Source of the DNA: JAPSGB01 sp963775185
GTDB taxonomy: Bacteria; Myxococcota_A; Polyangia; Polyangiales; Polyangiaceae
Reading direction: 5' to 3'
NCBI GenBank assembly: GCA_963775185.1
Contig: CAVZIE010000015.1
Span: forward strand, 186,001 to 250,000
DNA length: 64,000 bases
Part shown: piece after piece, positions 29,230-36,610 of the stretch
Layout of the letters: each line of letters opens with the position of its first letter
Position numbering within the stretch: position 1 is the stretch's first letter
Notes under the pieces: model-generated
Database searches by the model: none
What the model saw: the letters and a program-made list of their open reading frames with translations, nothing else
Told to the model about the DNA's origin: nothing
Program-made: the position numbers and the translations under genes

Positions 29230-30537
29230 TTATTCTGCCCAGTGCGGCTCGTCGGAGATCACGACCACGACGTCGCGATCCGGCGCTCGCGGCGCGATTC
29301 GCACGAGATAGCTGCCCGCTTCGAGCTCGGCGACGAGGCTGCCGTTGCCCGACGCGAGCGGCGCGTCCGGCTTGTCGCGACGGGCCACGTCGACGGTCGG
29401 CGGCGCGCCGCCGTGAGCGACGGCGAGCACGTGCACGCCGCGCTTGCCCGCCACGTCGAGGCGATACAGCGTGGTCTTGCGCGCCGCAGGGTCTGGCGTA
29501 TCGACGAACGGCAGCGTGCCGACGCGCAGCGGATCGCGCGCCGTGCCCTCGCCGGCGAGCGCGGTGGACGGTGGGTCGAGCGGAGCGTTCCTCTCCAGAG
29601 CGCGGCTGGCGCGGTCGAGCGCCTCCAGGCTCACGAGGTTTCGCACGTTGTAGCCGTGCTCGAGCCCCTCGGCGCTGAAGTCGCACGCGTCGAAGCCGAG
29701 CTTGCCGGCGTAGGTGGACGGGTGGATGCCCCACTTCGCGAGGCCGTGGTGCGGGGCCTTGTCGAGCGCAAGGTGGAAGTCCACGAACGGGATCTGCCGC
29801 AGCATGGCGATGCCGCGCACCACGCCGTTGTAGCGCGGGACCCACGCGTTCCGGCTCGGCTTGTCGAGGCGCGGCGGGATCGAAAACACAATCGGGATCG
29901 TGCCGCGCTGGATGATGTGATCCACGACGTCGAACATGTTGTCGGCGTAGCCGCGCGGGTTTTGCGCCTCGAGGTCGTTGGTGCCGAACATGACGAACGC
30001 GAAGCGCGCGGGCACCTTGTCGAGCTCGACGTCGAGCGGCGACGGGGTGCCGCGCAGCATCTGCCATGCGCTCCAGCCGACCACCGCGGCCACGCTCTCG
30101 CGGAAGAACGGATCGCGCCCGGCGGCTTTCCCGCCGCGAAAGCGCTCGAGGGTCGACGCCAGCTCGCCGTGGTCGGCGAGATCGACGTGATGTAGCCGAT
30201 GGTGTTTGGAAAAGCAGTACAGGTAGTCGGCGCTGGCCGTGATCGAGTCGCCGATCTTCGCGAACGCGTCGCTGGGCAGGGACGGATTGCGCGCGGCGAT
30301 GCGACGCATGCTCTGGACGACCGCGGCGCTGATCGGGGACTCGACGCGGTCCGACGGATAGCGCACGGCGCGCGGCGGCGCTGTCGGCTTCGGGGGCGGG
30401 GGCGCCGGCGCCCCCGAAGCCGACAGCGCCGCGATGGGCGGCCGCGCGGAGGCCGCCACGGCGGCCTCCGCGCGGCGATCGTCGCAGCCCGACGGGAGCG
30501 CCGTCAGGACGAGCAGCGCGAGCACGCTTCGCGTCAC
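29230..30537 (-). CDS. SGNH/GDSL-family hydrolase lipoprotein
   Basis: The 435-residue lipoprotein (lipobox at LPSGC, Cys18) has an SGNH hydrolase domain: nucleophile Ser98 in KIGDSITAS, Asn187 in GTNDLE and His272 in WGIHPSTY. Such enzymes remove acetyl or other ester groups, often from polysaccharide. A C-terminal beta domain (about 345-435, YRLDVAGKRGVHVLAVAH, GSYLVRIAPRAPDRDVVVVI) resembles a PPC-type fold. A GTG start at 30537 overlaps the upstream stop (GTGA). Residues 21-55 form an Ala/Pro linker that is encoded almost entirely by two long perfect DNA palindromes (30375-30432 and 30441-30476). Confidence 0.88.
   Translation of the reverse strand: MTRSVLALLVLTALPSGCDDRRAEAAVAASARPPIAALSASGAPAPPPPKPTAPPRAVRYPSDRVESPISAAVVQSMRRIAARNPSLPSDAFAKIGDSITASADYLYCFSKHHRLHHVDLADHGELASTLERFRGGKAAGRDPFFRESVAAVVGWSAWQMLRGTPSPLDVELDKVPARFAFVMFGTNDLEAQNPRGYADNMFDVVDHIIQRGTIPIVFSIPPRLDKPSRNAWVPRYNGVVRGIAMLRQIPFVDFHLALDKAPHHGLAKWGIHPSTYAGKLGFDACDFSAEGLEHGYNVRNLVSLEALDRASRALERNAPLDPPSTALAGEGTARDPLRVGTLPFVDTPDPAARKTTLYRLDVAGKRGVHVLAVAHGGAPPTVDVARRDKPDAPLASGNGSLVAELEAGSYLVRIAPRAPDRDVVVVISDEPHWAE
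30375..30432. repeat. Perfect palindrome, 24-bp arms, inside a CDS
   Basis: Arms at 30375-30398 and 30409-30432 are exact complements around a 10-base centre. The sequence lies in the linker-coding part of the SGNH lipoprotein and encodes a run rich in Ala, Pro and Ser (about residues 36-55). Confidence 0.95.
30441..30476. repeat. Perfect palindrome, 17-bp arms, inside a CDS
   Basis: Arms at 30441-30457 and 30460-30476 are exact complements around two bases. It lies eight bases from the larger palindrome and encodes residues 21-33 of the same linker. Confidence 0.95.
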
Positions 30538-31187
30538 AGGAAATCCACGCTTCCGCGCGCGCCCATGCAAAACCAGTCGTGGATGCCCGGATTCTGGACC
30601 GGGCCGCTGAAGCCTTGATCGGCGGGAGTGACGTCGAGCTTCGAGAACTGCGCCATCGCAAGACCCAGGAACGGACCGACCGAGATCACGCGACCGAGAC
30701 CGACGTCGAGGCCGATCTGCACATTCGCGACCTCGATGCCGCTCCATTTGAAGCGCGTGCCGGCCGCGTGCAGCGTGTACGTCTCGTAGCCGATCCCCAT
30801 GCCGAGCCACGGGTCGAGGCGCTGCCCGGGCGCGAAGTGGTAGTGCGCCTGGACGCCGAGGTGCACGTCGCTGCCCGAGCAATCCTGGCCAATCTGGCAG
30901 ACCGACGTCCAGTCGTTCGAGCTGCGGGTGATCACGGCGCCGTACTGGGCGTACAGCCCGACGATCACCGGACGCGCCACCCTGACGCCCAGATCGACGC
31001 CGACGGGGATCTGGCCCGCGGCGTTGACGTGAAGCGGGACGTCCTTTTCCGTCGCGCCGAGCGGGACGGCCCAGCCCGTGTGCACGCCGACGCGGAAGAG
31101 CGGGGCTCGCGGCGGCGGCTCGGCGGCTGCCGCGAGCGGCGCGAACGAAAGTGCCGATGCGGTCAAGACGGCGACGCGAAGGAGCAT
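30534..31187 (-). CDS. Outer-membrane beta-barrel-like protein
   Basis: The 217-residue protein has a signal peptide (ends FAPLAAAA) and alternating strands typical of small outer-membrane barrels (FRVGVHTGWAVPLG, VGVDLGVRVARPVIVGLYAQ, DVHLGVQAHYHFAPG, VISVGPFLGLAMAQFS). It ends with a strand finishing in FL. One Cys pair (CQIGQDC) may form a surface disulfide. It is transcribed with and overlaps the SGNH hydrolase gene, so both products may act at the outer membrane. No ligand can be inferred. Confidence 0.75.
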   Translation of the reverse strand: MLLRVAVLTASALSFAPLAAAAEPPPRAPLFRVGVHTGWAVPLGATEKDVPLHVNAAGQIPVGVDLGVRVARPVIVGLYAQYGAVITRSSNDWTSVCQIGQDCSGSDVHLGVQAHYHFAPGQRLDPWLGMGIGYETYTLHAAGTRFKWSGIEVANVQIGLDVGLGRVISVGPFLGLAMAQFSKLDVTPADQGFSGPVQNPGIHDWFCMGARGSVDFL

Positions 31188-31225
31188 GCGGGCGAGATCG
31201 TACCGCGCTGGTGCCGGAACGCACC

Positions 31226-31245
31226 TTTTCCGCGCCGGACCGACA
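31226..31245 (-). repeat. Dispersed 20-bp element, copy 8 (reverse)
   Basis: It matches at 18 of 20 bases. It lies seven bases after the stop codon of the gene at 31253-31975. Confidence 0.88.
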
Positions 31246-31252
31246 TCCCCTC

Positions 31253-31975
31253 TCAGCTGGGTGCGCGCTCGATGAGCTGGATGGCGCGACGACCGATGGT
31301 CTGGAGCGCGTCCACGTCGGCACTGCGGAACGGATGGTCGGCGCGACCAAGCTCGATGAACGCGACCAGCTCGCGACCGCGGCACACCGGTAGCATCGCG
31401 ACGCCGTCGAGCAGCCTGAGACCGCCGGCGAGACGTCCCGCGATGGCGCGGTGCACGCCGGTGGCGTCGGGCGAGCCGATGACGATGCGACGCGCGCGGG
31501 CGGCCCCGAGCGCGAGGTCGGTCGCAGGCACATAGGCGCCGAGCAGGCCGTGGGTCCCGGGGCCGTGTGCGACGCGCGTCATGGGCCGCGTCCACGGGTC
31601 GGACATGCGGTGGACCAGGCCGATCTCGGCGCCGGTAGCGGCCACGGCGGCATGCAGCGAGAACAGCAGCACCTCGCCGGCGTCGCGCGCGTGGTCGACG
31701 AGACGCGACGCTCGCTCGCCGGGCGTGGCGAGGGCGTCGGAGACCGAGCCGCCGAGCGCCTGCACGCGCCTGAGCGCCGCGATCTCGCGAATGCGCCCGA
31801 GCTCGCGCCAGCCGTTCCAGCGCAGCTCGCGCACCACACAATCGTCGGGGATGCGCTCGTGGTAGACGCCGCGGAGCAAGAGATCGGTCCGGACCGGACC
31901 GACGGTGGTTTCGCCGTTGCTGACGAACCACAGCGGCGGCGGCTGGCGTTTTTCGACGGGGCGGAAGAGCTGCAC
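31253..31975 (-). CDS. GYF_2-like plus GAF-like domain protein
   Basis: The 240-residue soluble protein starts with a GYF_2-type module (LWFVSNGETTVGPVRTDLLLRGV, then WRELGRI) and continues with a GAF-like sensory domain (ASRLVDHARDAGEVLLFSLH, ... LLDGVAMLPVCRGRELVAFIELG). GAF domains bind small molecules or mediate signalling, while GYF_2 modules are frequent in myxobacterial proteins. The GTG at 31975 is chosen because an AGGAGGT ribosome-binding site lies just upstream (31981-31988), whereas an ATG further up has none. No effector domain is present, so it probably works with a partner. Confidence 0.8.
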   Translation of the reverse strand: MQLFRPVEKRQPPPLWFVSNGETTVGPVRTDLLLRGVYHERIPDDCVVRELRWNGWRELGRIREIAALRRVQALGGSVSDALATPGERASRLVDHARDAGEVLLFSLHAAVAATGAEIGLVHRMSDPWTRPMTRVAHGPGTHGLLGAYVPATDLALGAARARRIVIGSPDATGVHRAIAGRLAGGLRLLDGVAMLPVCRGRELVAFIELGRADHPFRSADVDALQTIGRRAIQLIERAPS

Positions 31976-31980
31976 GGCGG

Positions 31981-31988
31981 ACCTCCTG
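31981..31988 (-). promoter_or_regulatory. Shine-Dalgarno site deciding a GTG start
   Basis: CAGGAGGT on the minus strand, five bases before GTG 31975, fixes the start of the GYF/GAF gene. Confidence 0.8.
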
Positions 31989-32051
31989 GGAGCGGGAACG
32001 CGATTTTCCCGTGCCCGGCCCACCGAGGGCCAACAACCGTGCAGTCGGGGC

Positions 32052-32611
32052 TCAGGCTCGGGGCGGCGCGACGCGGTGCGAGAGCGGACCGTCGTACTCG
32101 AGCGTGAAGAAGCTCGGCGTACCGAAGCGCACGAAGCCGAGATCGACGTAGGACCAGCCGATCAGCAGATCGGTCTTGCCCGGGTTCACGGCGAGCAGCG
32201 GATCGCGCATGCGACGCGTGAAGTCGAGGAGCGGATTGCCTCCGAGCCCGTAGTCGATCATCAGGCCGCGACTCGCGGGCTTGGGCATGCGGTAGCCCGC
32301 GGCGTCGACCACGCGGTAGTGCCCGAAGGTGAGCGGCGCGCCGTTCTTCTGCATCGGCACGCAAGGCGCGTCGATGCCGTGCTGCTCCAGGCGCACGTTC
32401 CAGCCGCGCAGATGGCCGGTCTCCGGATCGCGGTGGAACGTCTTCTTGAACGTCTTCCACGCCAGCTTGTCCATGAACGCCGGCAAGCCCAGGCTCGTGC
32501 CCTTGTACTCCGTGTCGTCGAGCGCGGACCGGGTCGATGGGATGACCGCCGACCAGCGCGCGCGGTCAGCTCGCGCTTGTTCATGGTCAGGAAGTCCTTG
32601 GCGCTCAGCAT
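32052..32611 (-). CDS. Conserved protein, paralogue of the gene at 58697, frame broken
   Basis: The C-terminal 165 residues (ALDDTEYKGTSLGLPAFMDK, WKTFKKTF, GWNVRLEQHG, DYGLGGNPLLDFTRRMRDPL, GKTDLLIGWSYVDLG) align along their length with the product of 58697-59221. The start ATG at 32611 opens another frame, MLSAKDFLTMNKRELTA. A third frame gives LVGGHPIDP, which matches KRELAALFDAGSPVDPESL in the paralogue. Two single extra bases, near 32565 and near 32540, would join the three. The length is 2 modulo 3, as that predicts. It is the last gene of the GntR operon and its start overlaps the previous stop. The family function is unknown to me. Confidence 0.72.
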
Positions 32612-33234
32612 GGCGCGAGCCTCGCACGCAGGGCGGCGAGCGGCGAGCGCGGCTGCGCGGCGCACCAGTTCAGGTAGGCGATGAACGAGATGTCTGGATT
32701 GTCCGCCTCGCCGGACGGAAGATCGAAGTCGCCTTCGAGCGCGCGCTCCACGGCCGCAAGCAGGTTCTCGTGATAGCCCTCGTACACGGTCAGATCCTTC
32801 AGGTAGCGGCTGCGCGGCGTGTCCTGCTCGACGACCGCGCGCGCCTTGTCCCGCACTTCTTCCAGCGCGCCGGGGTAGCAGCTCAGGATCTGCAGATCGT
32901 AGGCGAACTGGTTGCCGTCGTGATGCGCGCCCAGCAGGTGCCGCACCACGCGCCAGGGCGGGCTAGCGAGGCCCGAGAAATCCAGCGGCGCGACGGCCCG
33001 CTCCGCCACCAGGAACGGAAAGCGGCGGGCGCGATTCTCGAGCAAGCGCGCGAGCCAGGTGGGGCGCACGGGCCGGCTCGCGCACATGCCGATGCTCTCC
33101 GGGCGGAACAGCACGCGGTGCCACATGCGCAGCACGCCGAGCTGGATCTGCCAGAGGTTCGGCACCTCCGGCACGATGCCCGCGGCGCGCACGCGCTCCA
33201 GGTTCCTGGCGACTCTCATCGGGAAGAACAGCAT
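32605..33234 (-). CDS. Unidentified protein in a GntR operon
   Basis: The 209-residue protein is mainly helical and soluble, with IQLGVLRMWHRVLFRPESIG, WRVVRHLLGAHHDGNQFAYD, a middle of about 60 charged residues (EEVRDKARAVVEQDTPRSRY) and NPDISFIAYLNWC near the end. I recognise no family. Its start (33234) overlaps the GntR stop (TGATG), and its stop overlaps the start of the next gene, so the three genes form one translationally coupled unit. An internal ATG (MRVARNLERVR) five codons later is an alternative start. Confidence 0.72.
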   Translation of the reverse strand: MLFFPMRVARNLERVRAAGIVPEVPNLWQIQLGVLRMWHRVLFRPESIGMCASRPVRPTWLARLLENRARRFPFLVAERAVAPLDFSGLASPPWRVVRHLLGAHHDGNQFAYDLQILSCYPGALEEVRDKARAVVEQDTPRSRYLKDLTVYEGYHENLLAAVERALEGDFDLPSGEADNPDISFIAYLNWCAAQPRSPLAALRARLAPC

Positions 33235-33941
33235 CACAATCGCTCCAACGTCTCCTCGTCGCGGCGCTCGAGCTCGGCGACGACCGCGTCGATGGTGTCC
33301 ACACGCGGCGCCGCGAGCCACGCCAGCAGCAGCCGATAGCCTTCGACGCTTCGCGCCGCGTCCCGGTAGATCGCGTCGCGAAGCCGCGGCATCGCCGCCA
33401 CCACCGACAGCACCGGGTTCAAGCACAAGCCGAACACCGCGCTTCCCGTCAACTCGACGATCGCCGCGAGCACGTCCATGTCCGCGCGCGCGATCTCCGC
33501 GGAGCCGCCGTGCGTGTGTTCGAGCCCGGCAACCGCGCGCTCGACGGGCTCCACGTCGACGCGCGGCAGCTCCGCGATGCGCTCGAGAACCGCCCGCGCG
33601 AGGTGGCGCCGGACCAGCAACAGATCGCGCGCGATCGCGACCTGGTCCGGACGCCGCGCTCCCAGCTCGGCCAACGCCGACAAGAGCTCCGGCCCGCCTG
33701 CGCGTCGGAAGTCCTGCACCACGTAGCCGCTGCCTTGCCTGACGGAAACGAGCCGCGACGCCGCCAATCTGCCGAGCGCGCTGCGCACCGTCACGCGGTT
33801 CACGCCGAAGCGCGCGGCGAGCTCGCGCTCCGGCGGCAGGCGCGCGCCGACGGCGAGCTCGCCGCCGAGGATCGCGCGCCGGATGGACGCCGCGCAGGCG
33901 TCGACCGCGGACTCGCGCGGCTCCAGGGCGTCGAAGGTCAT
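33234..33941 (-). CDS. GntR-family (FadR/FCD-type) transcriptional regulator
   Basis: The 235-residue regulator has an N-terminal winged helix (ACAASIRRAILGGELAVGAR, LPPERELAARFGVNRVTVRSALGRL, VSVRQGSGYVV) and a helical C-terminal ligand domain of the FCD type. The partner genes at 32605 and 32052 are its likely targets, and autoregulation is indicated by a palindrome at 33940-33962 that overlaps its own start codon. FadR-type regulators usually sense fatty acyl-CoA or organic acids, but the ligand here is unknown. Confidence 0.9.
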   Translation of the reverse strand: MTFDALEPRESAVDACAASIRRAILGGELAVGARLPPERELAARFGVNRVTVRSALGRLAASRLVSVRQGSGYVVQDFRRAGGPELLSALAELGARRPDQVAIARDLLLVRRHLARAVLERIAELPRVDVEPVERAVAGLEHTHGGSAEIARADMDVLAAIVELTGSAVFGLCLNPVLSVVAAMPRLRDAIYRDAARSVEGYRLLLAWLAAPRVDTIDAVVAELERRDEETLERL

Positions 33942-33962
33942 TGGTCGTATGGTCCGACCAAT
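33940..33962. promoter_or_regulatory. Probable GntR operator
   Basis: ATTGGTC and GACCAAT form a 7-bp inverted repeat nine bases apart, with an inner TGGTCCGACCA that resembles the FadR-type operator TGGTnnnACCA. It overlaps the GntR start codon, suggesting autorepression. Confidence 0.75.
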
Positions 33963-34008
33963 TGCGCTGCCGGTCAAGGATGAATCTTGGCCGGAATCAT
34001 TGGGCTTT

Positions 34009-34028
34009 TGTCGGTCCGGCGCGGAACC
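34009..34028 (+). repeat. Dispersed 20-bp element, copy 9 (forward, exact)
   Basis: This exact consensus match lies four bases from the stop codon of the gene at 34033-34443. Confidence 0.92.
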
Positions 34029-34032
34029 GCCT

Positions 34033-34443
34033 CTAGAGATCGATATCGTCGAGCTGGTCGCGAGCCCACGCGATGGCGTCTTCTGCGGCGACCGTGAGAT
34101 CCGCTTGCGGGTCCACGAGGATCCCGCGACCGACGCCGCACAGCAGCGCGGCACACACCACCGAGGCCGCCAGCTCGCGCATGTCGGAGTGCGTCGCGAA
34201 GGTGACCGAGAAGTCGAACTCGCCGGGTAGCTCGAGCTCGTCGACGAACTCGATCGGACCGCTCGAGTACTCGAACCCGGCGTCGATGCCGGCGTAGCGA
34301 CACGGAAGGAAGCCGGTGAAGTCGTCGACGTCGAAGTCCGGATCGAGCTCGGCGGGGAAGCCACTGTCGTCGATGGCCTGGGCCCAGTCGCCCGGTGCGG
34401 GCATCGATTCGCGGGCCAGGTACACGGTGAATTCGACAGACAT
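34033..34443 (-). CDS. Unidentified small acidic protein
   Basis: The 136-residue protein is acidic (PAELDPDFDVDDF, EFVDELELPGEFDFS, LDDIDL at the end). It begins MSVEFTVYLARESMPAPGDW and has one hydrophobic stretch (ASVVCAALLCGVGRGILVD). The texture resembles small cytosolic proteins of toxin-immunity type, but that is only an impression. It follows the gene at 34554-35399 on the same strand after 110 bases, where an imperfect palindrome (GGTGGTCCACC) is present. No close partner gene is seen. Confidence 0.65.
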   Translation of the reverse strand: MSVEFTVYLARESMPAPGDWAQAIDDSGFPAELDPDFDVDDFTGFLPCRYAGIDAGFEYSSGPIEFVDELELPGEFDFSVTFATHSDMRELAASVVCAALLCGVGRGILVDPQADLTVAAEDAIAWARDQLDDIDL

Positions 34444-34553
34444 GGCGGCTTCCGGTGACGGATGGGGACTCGAGGAGGTCGCGACAGGTGGTCCACCGTC
34501 GGCGAGTACCTCATTACAGGTGGCCGGCCTTGCTGACTACCCCGCGCTCCCAG

Positions 34554-35399
34554 CTACGCCGACACGCGCACCGCACCGCACACGTAGACGCTCTGGTCGG
34601 GGCCGACGATCACGGCGATGTCGCGGACGTCCTCGGCGTGGCGGCTGAACGTCGCGCAGAGAATCGGCCAGGCGTAGGTGCGGGCTTCGCTGCGCATCAC
34701 GGAGGGCAGGCGCTGGAGCCAGTCGAGGGCCTTCTGTGCGCGCGGCAAGGCGTCGTTGTAGCGGAAACCGTGGAACGCGGGCTCGGCGCCGCGTCCGCGG
34801 TACGGATCGCCCGCGCTGCGGCCGTCGAGATCCGTGAGCAGAGCGGCGGGGGGTACGGTCGCTTCAGCCAGCACGCTGCGCACGAGCTGCTTCAGCTCCT
34901 GCGGCATCGCTGGAAGGAGCAGCTGCCGCGTGTCCACCGGGTCGTCGTTGACGTATTCGACGACAGCCGCGATCGACTCGAGCGTGCCGTCGCACGCGGG
35001 ACACGGCAGATAGCCGTCTTCGCACGCGATGCAAGCCATGCCCAAGCACGCGATGCAACGCACCTTGCCCGGGCGAATCAGACAGTTCATGCAGCGGCGT
35101 TTGCGTGCGGGGACGTCGGCGACGATGCGCGCGAACAGGCGCCGCTTCATGTCGTCGGCGGAGTCGGGCAGAGTATCGGGCTGGGACTGTCGCGTGTGCT
35201 CGTAGCGCGCCTCGCTCATCTCTTCCGCGCGCCGGAACGAGCTCCTGCGCAACACCCGGCCCGCGACCAGGACCGCTGCGAGCGGGTACGTCTTCACGGG
35301 CCGGAGGTGGAGCCAGTCTGCAACCTCGTCGCCGATGCTGGCGCGGGGCGCCGCGCGCGCGGCTTCGAGTGACGGCAGATAGACGTCGAGATCCGTCAT
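34554..35399 (-). CDS. Cysteine-cluster (zinc-ribbon-like) protein of an exported-protein operon
   Basis: The 281-residue protein has a central cluster of CxxC motifs (CMNC, CIAC, CIAC, CPAC within about 35 residues), probably binding two zinc ions, flanked by helical regions (KTYPLAAVLVAGRVLRR before; QELKQLVRSVLAEATVP after). The C-terminal part (AWPILCATFSRHAEDVRDIA, VYVCGAVRV) is mixed. It has no signal peptide. Its start overlaps the stop of the sorted protein at 35396-36610 (ATGA), and that gene in turn overlaps the lipoprotein at 36607-37734, so the three are surely co-expressed. Function unknown. Confidence 0.72.
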   Translation of the reverse strand: MTDLDVYLPSLEAARAAPRASIGDEVADWLHLRPVKTYPLAAVLVAGRVLRRSSFRRAEEMSEARYEHTRQSQPDTLPDSADDMKRRLFARIVADVPARKRRCMNCLIRPGKVRCIACLGMACIACEDGYLPCPACDGTLESIAAVVEYVNDDPVDTRQLLLPAMPQELKQLVRSVLAEATVPPAALLTDLDGRSAGDPYRGRGAEPAFHGFRYNDALPRAQKALDWLQRLPSVMRSEARTYAWPILCATFSRHAEDVRDIAVIVGPDQSVYVCGAVRVSA

Positions 35400-36610
35400 C
35401 GCTTGCGGCGGGACAGCGCCAGGCCGAACAGCGCCAGCGCGACGAGCAACGCCGACGCGCCGCCGCGCGGTTCCGCGCCGGACCGACAGGAGCATCCGGA
35501 GTCGCTGCCGGACGCGCTCCCCGGTTGTTGGGCGCCGCCGTCCTTGCCTCCACTGCCGCCGGTTCCGGCTCCGGTTCCGCCGGTCGACCCAGCGTCTTGC
35601 CAGGGTCCGCCGTCGGCTGCGCTGCCGGCGGACCCGCTCGCACCGGCGCTTGCCGTCGATCCCGCACCGCCGCCCGTGCCCGACGCGCCCGCGCTGCCAC
35701 CCGTGCCCGCACCGCCGTCGCCGGGGTTCGTCGCGAAGCAGAGCGAGGTGTGCACCGGGCGCGTGCCCGTGCAGTCGGTGGGCGACGCGCAGTGCGGTTC
35801 GTCGAGATCCGGCGGCGAACCGCTGCCGCCAACCTGCGACGGATCCGGATACGCGAGCTGGACGGCGGTCCAGCGCGGCGGCGTGCCGGTCGGGTGCTCG
35901 ACCCAGCCGAACACCTTCTCCTGGTACGGCGCGGCGCCGCCGACGCTCGGGTTCCACACGCCGCGGCTGGAGCTGTACGTGGGGTTCGACGGGTTGTTCG
36001 AGTACGCCAGACCGTTGTACGCCCAGGCGGACGTGTACCAGTCCTCGACGATGCTCGGCTGGTTGTCGCCGACGCAGTTGGTGGCCTTCCACTTGCTGGC
36101 GAGGATCTGCGTGCCGGTCGCGAGGTTGTAGGTCGCGTCACTGGCGACGCGCGCGCGATCGAAGGCGGGCGTCTCGCCGGCGTGCATGCCGCTCGTCACC
36201 TGTCCCACGCCGTAACCGCAGTCGAAGCTGATGATGGTGCGCGACGCGCCGCCGACCTGATCCGACGGGGTGTCTGGCACGCAGAATTGCCGCCAGCCCG
36301 ACTCCTGCATGGCGATGGCCTTGAGGATCTCGCACGGAAAGCGCGCCGCGACGCTGTGCAGCGCCTCGGGCTTGCCGCAACCCTGGCCGATGTCGCTCAC
36401 CGACGGCCCAGCGTTGCCCCACACGCTCGGCCCCTGCGCGACGAGATCGAAGATCGGCTGCCACTCCGCAATCGTCGGATTCGTGCCGCTTGCGGCTTCG
36501 ACGCCGCAGTTGTGCGTGTTGTTCGAGCTCGACGCGGTGTAGCAGGGGCAATACGCGCTGGCCGTCGCCGGCGCGAGCGTCGCGAGCAAGAACGCAATCG
36601 CGCGCTTCAT
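35396..36610 (-). CDS. Secreted lysozyme/transglycosylase-like protein with MYXO-CTERM tail
   Basis: The 404-residue protein has a signal peptide (MKRAIAFLLATLAPATASA) and an SLT/lysozyme-like domain with an ES pair in AIAMQESGWRQFC and the companion segments GYGVGQVTSGM and NLATGTQILASKWKA. Many Cys residues suggest disulfides outside the cell. A Gly/Ser/Ala-rich linker (about 300-375) is followed by SGCSCR, a hydrophobic helix (ASALLVALALFGLALS) and RRKR, the MYXO-CTERM sorting layout. The residues RSGAEP just after the Cys motif are encoded by an exact copy of the dispersed element (35470-35489). It may cut peptidoglycan of prey or self. Start and stop overlap both neighbours. Confidence 0.85.
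   Translation of the reverse strand: MKRAIAFLLATLAPATASAYCPCYTASSSNNTHNCGVEAASGTNPTIAEWQPIFDLVAQGPSVWGNAGPSVSDIGQGCGKPEALHSVAARFPCEILKAIAMQESGWRQFCVPDTPSDQVGGASRTIISFDCGYGVGQVTSGMHAGETPAFDRARVASDATYNLATGTQILASKWKATNCVGDNQPSIVEDWYTSAWAYNGLAYSNNPSNPTYSSSRGVWNPSVGGAAPYQEKVFGWVEHPTGTPPRWTAVQLAYPDPSQVGGSGSPPDLDEPHCASPTDCTGTRPVHTSLCFATNPGDGGAGTGGSAGASGTGGGAGSTASAGASGSAGSAADGGPWQDAGSTGGTGAGTGGSGGKDGGAQQPGSASGSDSGCSCRSGAEPRGGASALLVALALFGLALSRRKR
35470..35489 (-). repeat. Dispersed 20-bp element, copy 10 (reverse, exact; inside a CDS)
   Basis: This exact match lies inside the MYXO-CTERM tail of the gene at 35396-36610, where it encodes CRSGAEP between the Cys motif and the hydrophobic helix. Confidence 0.92.

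Noticed and set aside
26825..30661. A 1278-codon open frame on the minus strand
   Set aside because: Only the last 81 codons (the small membrane protein) look like protein. The rest shadows the SDR, reductase and SGNH genes.
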